From the NCBI GenBank assembly GCA_938091715.1, contig CALKMT010000069.1, forward strand, positions 1 through 12,819: a stretch of DNA of 12,819 nt, written 5' to 3'. Shown here piece by piece: positions 6,974 through 12,819 of the stretch. The stretch comes from an uncultured Litorivicinus sp. Its GTDB lineage: Bacteria; Pseudomonadota; Gammaproteobacteria; Pseudomonadales; Litorivicinaceae. Made by a program: the position numbers and the translations under genes. Each line of letters starts with the position of its first letter. Within the stretch, counting starts at the first letter, position 1. The notes under the pieces were generated by a model, which was given only the letters and a program-made list of their open reading frames with translations, searched no databases and was not told the DNA's origin.

Positions 6974-7311
6974 CCAAAGTCACCGGCTACAGCCGCAACG
7001 GCGTTTCAGACTGGATTTTTCAGCGCGCCTCGGCCGTTATTCTTGCGCTCTACACCGTTTTCATCGTTGGTTATTTGCTTTTGAATGACGTGGACGCTGC
7101 TTCTTGGCAGTCCCTGTTCAGTGCTCTGCCGATGCAAATCTTTAGCCTTTTGGCAGTCCTGGCGTTTGTTGCCCATGCATGGATCGGCATGTGGACTGTG
7201 GTAACGGACTACATCAAGCCCGTGGGCGTTCGCTACTCAGCGATCGTTGCGATTGCACTGATCTTGTTCGGATACCTCGTCTGGGGTGTCGCGATTTTGT
7301 TTGGGAATTAA
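6967..7311 (+). CDS. sdhD: Succinate dehydrogenase hydrophobic anchor subunit (SdhD)
   Basis: The second membrane anchor of complex II, 114 residues with three transmembrane helices. The signature SDWIFQRASAVILALYT (residues 14-30) opens the first helix. HAWIGMWTVVTDYIKP in the second helix and loop carries the heme-ligating histidine and the DY pair, whose tyrosine contacts ubiquinone in the E. coli enzyme. The ATG at 6967 lies inside the last codons of sdhC (7-bp overlap). Its stop is 6 bp before the preferred sdhA ATG. The gene is small and hydrophobic but well matched over its full length. Confidence 0.96.
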   Translation: MVTKVTGYSRNGVSDWIFQRASAVILALYTVFIVGYLLLNDVDAASWQSLFSALPMQIFSLLAVLAFVAHAWIGMWTVVTDYIKPVGVRYSAIVAIALILFGYLVWGVAILFGN

Positions 7312-7317
7312 TTGAAT

Positions 7318-9090
7318 ATGAGCAAACTACGCGAAATGAAGTTTGACGCGGTCATTGTGGGTGGCGGCGGAGCGGGTCTGCGTGCGTCTCTGCAGTTGGC
7401 CCAGTCAGGTTACAAGACAGCAAACATCACCAAAGTTTTCCCGACTCGTTCACATACCGTGTCGGCACAGGGCGGCATCACGTGCGCCATTGCGAGCTCC
7501 GATCCGAATGACGATTGGCGTTGGCACATGTACGACACCGTCAAGGGTTCGGATTACATCGGTGACCAAGACGCCATTGAATACATGTGTTCAGTCGGCC
7601 CCGAGGCGGTTTTCGAGCTAGAGCACATGGGTCTTCCTTTTAGCCGTACTGAAAATGGTCGTATCTATCAGCGTCCGTTTGGCGGTCAATCCAAGGATTT
7701 CGGCAAGGGCGGTCAAGCGGCCCGAACCTGTGCGGCGGCGGACCGAACCGGCCACGCCTTGTTGCACACGCTGTATCAAAACAACGTTAAGAACAATACG
7801 GTCTTCCTGAACGAATGGTTCGCGGTTGATCTAGTCAAGAACGATGCCGGTGCTATCGCGGGATTGATCGCGATGGAAATCGAAACCGGTGAAGTGGTTA
7901 TGATCAAGGCCAAGGCTACTGTCTTGGCGACTGGCGGTGCTGGGCGTATCTATGCCTCTACCACCAACGCACACATCAATACTGGTGACGGTATTGGCAT
8001 GGCACTGCGTGCCGGCGTGCCTTGTCAGGACATGGAAATGTGGCAGTTCCACCCGACCGGTATTCACGGTGCGGGTACGCTGGTAACCGAAGGTTGCCGA
8101 GGCGAGGGCGGCTATCTGATCAACAAGGACGGCGAGCGTTTCATGGAGCGCTACGCGCCCAACGCCAAAGACTTGGCCGGTCGCGACGTGGTTGCACGCT
8201 CAATGATGACCGAAATCCTAGAAGGCCGTGGTGCTGGACCGGACGGGGATCACGTGTTCCTGAAATTGGATCACTTGGGCAAGGAATTGCTGGACGAGCG
8301 TCTGCCGGGCATCTCTGAGCTTTCGAAAACTTTTGCCCACGTGGATCCTGCGGTTGCACCGATCCCGGTGGTGCCGACCTGCCATTACATGATGGGCGGT
8401 GTGCCGACTAACATTCATGGTCAGGCAATCGCACAGGATGCGAACGGCAACGAGAGCATTGTTGATGGCTTGTTTGCCTGTGGTGAGGTCGCCTGTGTAT
8501 CGGTACACGGTGCCAACCGCCTCGGTGGTAACAGCTTGCTAGATTTGGTGGTCTTTGGCCGCGCGGCCGGTCTGTACATTGAAGACCGCCTGGGCCAGGG
8601 CATGGAAGACATTCCGGTGTCTGACGACGATATCCAGCGTGCCATGGAGCGCCTGAACAAGGTCAACGGCTCTGAGTCCGGTGACGATGCTTCGGTCCTG
8701 CGTAAAGAGCTTCAGACCATCATGCAGAACTACTTCGGTGTGTTCCGTGATGGCGAGTACATGAAGAAAGGCCGTGCTGAGCTTGAAGCCTTGCGTCCGC
8801 GGGTCGAGAATGTCTATCTGTCAGACAAGTCAAATGCGTTTAACACGGCACGTATTGAAGCACTGGAGCTGCAGAACTTGTTCGAAGTGGCAGAAGCCAC
8901 CGCTATTGCAGCGGATGAGCGGACCGAAAGCCGTGGCGCACACAGCCGCAGCGACTTCCCGGATCGTGATGACGAGCATTGGTTGTGTCACTCGATCTTT
9001 GATCCGGCCACCAAATCACTGCGCAAGCGTCAGGTGAACTTCCAGCCCAAGGGCATGGACGCGTTCCAACCTGCCGTTCGTACTTACTAA
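7318..9090 (+). CDS. sdhA: Succinate dehydrogenase flavoprotein subunit (SdhA)
   Basis: The catalytic subunit of complex II. It oxidises succinate to fumarate with covalently bound FAD on the cytoplasmic face of the inner membrane. The 590-residue length is typical. Visible features are the dinucleotide-binding VIVGGGGAG, His46 in RSHTVSAQGGI (the covalent FAD attachment), FHPTGI with H245, GRDVVARS with R289, CHYMMGG with H356 and GANRLGGNSL with R401. These last four match the substrate-binding and catalytic residues known in the family. The C-terminal DDEHW...VNFQPK...VRTY ends normally. The ATG at 7318 puts His46 at nearly the E. coli position (45). A TTG at 7312, directly after the sdhD stop, is an alternative. 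The ribosome binding site is poor (GGGAA at 7303-7307), so translation probably depends on coupling to sdhD. Confidence 0.98.
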   Translation: MSKLREMKFDAVIVGGGGAGLRASLQLAQSGYKTANITKVFPTRSHTVSAQGGITCAIASSDPNDDWRWHMYDTVKGSDYIGDQDAIEYMCSVGPEAVFELEHMGLPFSRTENGRIYQRPFGGQSKDFGKGGQAARTCAAADRTGHALLHTLYQNNVKNNTVFLNEWFAVDLVKNDAGAIAGLIAMEIETGEVVMIKAKATVLATGGAGRIYASTTNAHINTGDGIGMALRAGVPCQDMEMWQFHPTGIHGAGTLVTEGCRGEGGYLINKDGERFMERYAPNAKDLAGRDVVARSMMTEILEGRGAGPDGDHVFLKLDHLGKELLDERLPGISELSKTFAHVDPAVAPIPVVPTCHYMMGGVPTNIHGQAIAQDANGNESIVDGLFACGEVACVSVHGANRLGGNSLLDLVVFGRAAGLYIEDRLGQGMEDIPVSDDDIQRAMERLNKVNGSESGDDASVLRKELQTIMQNYFGVFRDGEYMKKGRAELEALRPRVENVYLSDKSNAFNTARIEALELQNLFEVAEATAIAADERTESRGAHSRSDFPDRDDEHWLCHSIFDPATKSLRKRQVNFQPKGMDAFQPAVRTY

Positions 9091-9104
9091 AAAGGGGATA
9101 TAAA

Positions 9105-9812
9105 ATGTTAGTGAGCGTTTATCGTTACAACCCCGAAACGGACCGTGAGCCGTATATGCAAGACGTACAGGTCGAGTTGCCCCAGGGCAAGGACTTGATG
9201 GTCTTGGACGTGCTCAATCTGATCAAGGAAAAAGATTCAAGCGTGGCATACCGCCGCTCGTGCCGCGAAGGTGTTTGCGGCAGCGACGGGATGAACATGA
9301 ACGGCAAGAATGGCTTGGCGTGTATCACGCCGGTATCCGAAGCCGTCGGCTCTGGGGATACTCTGGTCGTGCGTCCGTTGCCTGGCTTGCCCGTAGTACG
9401 GGACTTGGTTGTGGACATGAGCCTGTTCTACAACCAATACCAGAAGATCAAGCCGTTCTTGCAAAACGAAGCACCGACCGGCAGCCGTGAGCGCCTGCAG
9501 TCACCGGAAGAGCGCGCCAAGCTTGATGGGCTGTACGAGTGCATCTTGTGCGCCTGCTGCTCAACGTCTTGCCCGTCGTTCTGGTGGAACCCCGACAAGT
9601 TTATCGGCCCAGCCGGTTTGCTTCAGGCGTATCGCTTTTTGGCGGACAGCCGCGACACCGCCACCGAAGAGCGTCTGGCCAACCTAGACGATCCCTTCAG
9701 TGTGTTCCGCTGCCGCGGAATTATGAACTGTGTCACCGTGTGCCCTAAAGGATTGAACCCCACACGCGCGATCGGTCACATTCGGGAAATGTTGCTGTCG
9801 CAAGCGACCTAA
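9105..9812 (+). CDS. sdhB: Succinate dehydrogenase iron-sulfur subunit (SdhB)
   Basis: Carries electrons from FAD to the quinone through three Fe-S clusters. In the 235-residue protein the [2Fe-2S] ligands are C53, C58, D61 and C73 in SCREGVCGSDG...GLAC. An aspartate replaces the third cysteine, as in E. coli. The [4Fe-4S] ligands C146, C149 and C152 lie in CILCACCSTSC with C213 further on. The [3Fe-4S] ligands are C156, C203 and C209 (CRGIMNCVTVCPKG). All ligands are present, so the subunit should be functional. GGGG at about 9093-9096 precedes the ATG, and the gap to sdhA is 14 bp. A 195-nt structured region separates it from sucA. Confidence 0.98.
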   Translation: MLVSVYRYNPETDREPYMQDVQVELPQGKDLMVLDVLNLIKEKDSSVAYRRSCREGVCGSDGMNMNGKNGLACITPVSEAVGSGDTLVVRPLPGLPVVRDLVVDMSLFYNQYQKIKPFLQNEAPTGSRERLQSPEERAKLDGLYECILCACCSTSCPSFWWNPDKFIGPAGLLQAYRFLADSRDTATEERLANLDDPFSVFRCRGIMNCVTVCPKGLNPTRAIGHIREMLLSQAT

Positions 9813-9823
9813 CATCGACCTTG

Positions 9824-9839
9824 GGGGCCTTCGGGCCCC
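9824..9839 (+). terminator. TTCG hairpin after sdhB, weak terminator or mRNA-end stabiliser
   Basis: A perfect 6-bp G+C stem GGGGCC/GGCCCC with a stable TTCG loop begins 11 nt after the sdhB stop. It is followed by TTATTG rather than a clean T-run, so termination is probably partial. It would let some transcripts continue into sucA and would protect the 3' end of the sdh message. Confidence 0.55.
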
Positions 9840-9848
9840 TTATTGCAA

Positions 9849-9904
9849 TAGCCAACCCGTACGCGGGTGCACAAGGAATGGCTAACCGGGTAGCACTTCG
9901 GTGC
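9849..9904 (+). promoter_or_regulatory. Nested stem-loops in the 5' half of the sdhB-sucA spacer
   Basis: TAGCCA (9849-9854) pairs with TGGCTA (9879-9884) and encloses a perfect hairpin ACCCG-TACG-CGGGT (9855-9868). Next comes GCAC-TTCG-GTGC (9893-9904). The segment CGGGT-GCAC occurs twice (9864-9872 and, with one inserted A, 9887-9896), so ACCCG can pair with either copy. Structure is seen in the sequence. A regulatory role is inferred. No clear promoter was found here. Confidence 0.45.
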
Positions 9905-9920
9905 GAATGAAATAAAGTTT

Positions 9921-9936
9921 GTCAGCTTCGGCTGAC
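9921..9936 (+). promoter_or_regulatory. sucA: GTCAGC-TTCG-GCTGAC hairpin in the sucA leader
   Basis: A perfect 6-bp stem with a TTCG loop. The same GCTGAC recurs at 9965-9970, so the left arm has two possible partners. The hairpin ends one base before the 10-bp anti-sequestering helix that begins at 9938 and could stack on it. Confidence 0.5.
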
Positions 9937-9937
9937 G

Positions 9938-10000
9938 CGGTTCGGGATATGCCACGCAGTGGACGCTGACCAAGATTGTCTCTCCCGAATCGATGGGAGA
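9938..10000 (+). promoter_or_regulatory. sucA: Candidate translational switch hiding the sucA ribosome binding site
   Basis: The sucA ribosome binding site GGGAGA (9995-10000, 8 nt from the ATG) is the right arm of a perfect 6-bp stem with TCTCCC (9981-9986) and an 8-nt loop. The left arm is also part of a competing 10-bp helix: 9938-9947 (CGGTTCGGGA) pairs with 9983-9992 (TCCCGAATCG), with nine Watson-Crick pairs and one G-U. That helix encloses a small CCAC-GCA-GTGG hairpin and leaves the ribosome binding site free. The two structures exclude each other, as in riboswitches and other translational regulators. The pairings are directly readable. Their use in the cell and any ligand are unknown. 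Confidence 0.55.
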
Positions 10001-10007
10001 AACCCTC

Positions 10008-12819
10008 ATGTCTGAAAGCTCGCTAGAGCAACTTTGGGCGTCTGGCCATTTGGCCGGCGGCAACCTTGCTTTTGTCGATGATTTATATGAAAGCTACTTA
10101 TCCAATCCTTCGTCGGTATCCGAGGAATGGCGTAGCTTCTTCGACGGTCTGCCCAGTGTAGACGGTCACATTGGATCGGATTACTCACACCGCACCGTAC
10201 GCGAGCAATTCCTGTTGTCCGCGCAAAACAGCCATCGCGCCGTGGCCCAGTCGCCCAACGCCGTGTCTAGTGAACATGACCGTAAGCAAGTTCGGGTCAT
10301 CCGCCTGATGCAGGCGTATCGCACCCGCGGTCACCAAAAAGCCAAATTAGACCCCTTGGGGTTGATGCACCGTGCCCAGGTGCCAGACTTAGAGCTCAGC
10401 TTTTTTGAGCTGACCAAGTCGGACTTTGACACCACGTTCAATATTGCCTCCAACACCATGGGCATCGAACAGATCAAGTTGGGCGATCTGGTTAGCAACT
10501 TGGAATCCACCTATTGCGCAAGCATTGGCGCCGAGTTCATGCACATCGTGAACACCGAAGAGCGTCTGTGGATCCAAGAACGTATGGAATCGGTCCGTGG
10601 TCGCCCGGATTACAGCCCCGAAACCAAAAAGCATGTCCTTGAGCGCCTGACCGCGGCCGAGGGTATGGAGAATTACCTGGCGTCGCGTTACCCCGGTGTT
10701 AAACGATTCGGCCTAGAAGGCGGCGAGTCGATGATCCCGATGGTTGACGAGATTATTCAGCGCTCGGGCAGCAAAGGCGCCAAGGAAGTGGTCATCGGTA
10801 TGCCGCACCGTGGCCGCCTGAACATGCTGATCAACATTCTGGGCAAGAGCCCCAGCGATTTGTTCGACGAGTTCGACGGCAAAGTCGAGTACACCGGGCA
10901 AGGTGACGTGAAGTACCACCAGGGCTTTAGCTCAAACGTGATGACGCCCGGCGGCGAGTGCCACCTAGCGATGGCGTTCAACCCCTCGCACCTCGAAATC
11001 GTCTCTCCTGTGGTCGAGGGCAGCGTGCGCGCCCGCCAAGACCGCCGGGGTGATGTAAACCGCGAAATGGTCTTGCCGATTTCCTTGCACGGTGACTCGG
11101 CGTTCTCGGGTCAGGGTGTCGTGCTGGAAACCTTCCAGGCCAGCCAGACCCGTGCCTACAAGACCGGTGGCACCCTCCACATCGTGGTCAATAACCAAGT
11201 GGGCTTTACCACCTCGAATCCCGAGGACACGCGCTCAACCGAATACTGCACCGACGTGGCCAAGATGATCGATGCACCGATCTTCCACGTTAACGGTGAC
11301 GATGCCGAAGCGGTAATGTTTGTTTCGCAGCTGGCCACCGATTATCGCTATCGGTTCAAGAGGGACGTGGTCATTGACCTGGTCTGCTATCGCCGCCGCG
11401 GCCACAACGAAGCGGACGAGCCGAGCGCAACTCAGCCGCTGATGTACAGTGTCATCAAAAATCATCCCAGCACGCGCAAGCAGTATGCCGATCAACTGAT
11501 CAGCGAAACCGTGATCGACCAAGCCGCTGCTGACAAGCTGGCCAACGATTACCGTGACGCGCTGGAAAACGGCAAGCACGTGGCCAATTCCCTGGTACTC
11601 GAGCCCAACGAGGCCCTGTTCGTGGATTGGACGCCGTATCTGGGCCACCAGTGGACTGCCGAGTACGACACCCGTTGCGAGATGGACGTGCTCAAGCGTA
11701 TCGGCACGCAGCTGGCCGAGGTGCCCGAAGGTTTTACCTTGCAGCGTCAGGTCAACAAGCTGTATGACGACCGAAAGAAAATGGCGGCGGGCGCACTGCC
11801 GGTCAACTGGGGCTTTGCGGAAACGCTGGCCTACGGCACCTTGCTTGAGTCAGGCCATCCCATTCGTTTCACCGGACAGGACGTGGGTCGCGGAACTTTC
11901 TCGCACCGACATGCCGTGGTCCATGACCAAAAGACCGGTCAGGCGTACAACTCGCTGAATCATCTGTTCGACGGACAGCCGGCTTGTGAAATGTACGATT
12001 CGTTCTTGTCCGAAGAAGCCGTACTGGCGTTTGAATACGGCTATGCGACCACCGACCCCAAATCCTTGGTGGTGTGGGAAGCGCAATTTGGCGATTTTGC
12101 GAACGGAGCCCAGGTGGTCATTGACCAGTTCATTACCTCAGGCGAAGTCAAATGGGGCCGTTTGTGCGGCCTGACCATGTTGTTGCCGCACGGCTATGAA
12201 GGGCAGGGCCCAGAACACTCCAGCGCCCGTCTGGAACGATTCCTACAATTGTGTGCCGAGCACAACGTTCAGGTTTGTGTTCCGACCACGCCGGCCCAGG
12301 TCTTCCACATGTTGCGCCGTCAGGCCTTGCGCCCCTTGCGTAAGCCCCTGATTGTGATGTCGCCCAAGTCCTTGCTGCGCAAGAAAGAAGCGGTCAGCAC
12401 CTTGGACGAATTGGCCAACGGCAGTTTCCAGACCGTGATTCCCGAAGTCGCCGATCTGGATCCGACGCAGGTCAAGAAGATCGTGCTGTGCTCGGGCAAG
12501 GTTTATTACGACTTGGTGGCCCGTCGCGACGAGCTTGGACTGACGGATCGAGCAATCTTCCGGATCGAGCAGTTGTATCCGTTCCCCCATGAGGACCTGA
12601 GCGCAGCTCTGGCCCCGTATACGGAATTGGAAGAGGTCATTTGGTGCCAAGAAGAGCCCATGAACCAGGGCGCTTGGTATTCAAGCCAGCATCACATGTT
12701 ACGAGCCCTGTGGGCGCACAAGCCGAGCCTGTTCCTGCGTTATGCAGGCCGCGACGCCAGTGCATCGCCGGCCGCGGGATACATGTCCGCTCATACTGAA
12801 CAACAGCAAAAGCTGGTCG
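10008..12819 (+). CDS. sucA: 2-oxoglutarate dehydrogenase E1 component (3' end cut by the window)
   Basis: The thiamine-diphosphate enzyme that decarboxylates 2-oxoglutarate in the 2-oxoglutarate dehydrogenase complex (partners E2/SucB and E3), in the cytoplasm. 937 codons are present without a stop or frameshift. The last residues read YMSAHTEQQQKLV, so only a few codons should be missing. The N-terminus has the E2-contact segment seen in SucA (FVDDLYESYLSNPSSVSEEW). Active-site regions are MPHRGRLN (H267), KYHQGFSS (H304), FNPSHLEIV (H328), LHGDSAF with D363 and, 33 residues on, N396 in VVNN, the pair expected for Mg-ThDP binding. RRRGHNEADEPSATQP and GYEGQGPEHSSARLER are further signatures. 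The ATG at 10008 gives the expected N-terminus. Its ribosome binding site lies in a hairpin. sucB and further genes probably follow. Confidence 0.97.
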   Translation, partial: MSESSLEQLWASGHLAGGNLAFVDDLYESYLSNPSSVSEEWRSFFDGLPSVDGHIGSDYSHRTVREQFLLSAQNSHRAVAQSPNAVSSEHDRKQVRVIRLMQAYRTRGHQKAKLDPLGLMHRAQVPDLELSFFELTKSDFDTTFNIASNTMGIEQIKLGDLVSNLESTYCASIGAEFMHIVNTEERLWIQERMESVRGRPDYSPETKKHVLERLTAAEGMENYLASRYPGVKRFGLEGGESMIPMVDEIIQRSGSKGAKEVVIGMPHRGRLNMLINILGKSPSDLFDEFDGKVEYTGQGDVKYHQGFSSNVMTPGGECHLAMAFNPSHLEIVSPVVEGSVRARQDRRGDVNREMVLPISLHGDSAFSGQGVVLETFQASQTRAYKTGGTLHIVVNNQVGFTTSNPEDTRSTEYCTDVAKMIDAPIFHVNGDDAEAVMFVSQLATDYRYRFKRDVVIDLVCYRRRGHNEADEPSATQPLMYSVIKNHPSTRKQYADQLISETVIDQAAADKLANDYRDALENGKHVANSLVLEPNEALFVDWTPYLGHQWTAEYDTRCEMDVLKRIGTQLAEVPEGFTLQRQVNKLYDDRKKMAAGALPVNWGFAETLAYGTLLESGHPIRFTGQDVGRGTFSHRHAVVHDQKTGQAYNSLNHLFDGQPACEMYDSFLSEEAVLAFEYGYATTDPKSLVVWEAQFGDFANGAQVVIDQFITSGEVKWGRLCGLTMLLPHGYEGQGPEHSSARLERFLQLCAEHNVQVCVPTTPAQVFHMLRRQALRPLRKPLIVMSPKSLLRKKEAVSTLDELANGSFQTVIPEVADLDPTQVKKIVLCSGKVYYDLVARRDELGLTDRAIFRIEQLYPFPHEDLSAALAPYTELEEVIWCQEEPMNQGAWYSSQHHMLRALWAHKPSLFLRYAGRDASASPAAGYMSAHTEQQQKLV

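Noticed and set aside
11235..11648. 137-codon open frame on the minus strand inside sucA
   Set aside because: It is antisense to an intact, well-matched sucA and resembles no family. High G+C codon patterns readily open such frames. The same applies to 12243-12650 minus and to other frames inside sdhA, gltX and the MFS gene.

Overview
The window is ordinary chromosomal housekeeping DNA from a gammaproteobacterium. The evidence is a gltA divergent from an sdhCDAB-sucA run, a Pseudomonas-like glutamyl-tRNA synthetase followed by tRNA-Ala(GGC), a dusA-transaldolase pair and a short H-NS-type protein. The gene set resembles Pseudomonadales/Oceanospirillales genomes. The genus cannot be fixed from the sequence alone. 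There are no insertion sequences, CRISPR arrays, phage genes or recognisable defence genes.

Layout. Positions 1-1143 (minus strand) carry dusA and the start of a transaldolase gene, closely coupled. A 75-bp gap then separates dusA from a plus-strand run: an H-NS-like gene (1219-1536), gltX (1581-3077), tRNA-Ala(GGC) (3094-3169) and a rho-independent terminator. A HIT-family gene (3255-3653) converges on a minus-strand MFS transporter gene (3682-4857). Upstream of the MFS gene on the same strand is citrate synthase gltA (4918-6204), which has its own terminator at 4874-4898.

A 388-bp intergenic region (6205-6592) separates gltA from the plus-strand sdhCDAB operon (6593-9812). Good sigma70-type promoters point both ways from it, and a long hairpin can form in the gltA leader. 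After sdhB comes a 195-nt highly structured leader and then sucA (10008 to the window end), which lacks only its last few codons.

Together gltA, sdhCDAB and sucA encode citrate synthase, the whole membrane-bound succinate dehydrogenase and the E1 subunit of 2-oxoglutarate dehydrogenase: a TCA-cycle block whose entry enzyme is transcribed away from the rest.

The most notable signal is the sdhB-sucA leader (9813-10007). It holds a series of hairpins, three with TTCG loops. The sucA ribosome binding site sits inside a perfect 6-bp stem. The strand that hides it can instead form a 10-bp helix with an upstream segment. This is the layout of a translational ON/OFF switch. It may be a relative of the published sucA or sucA-II RNA motifs, or something new, and covariance searching would decide. 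The gltA leader hairpin is a second, weaker candidate. The rest of the window looks conventional.
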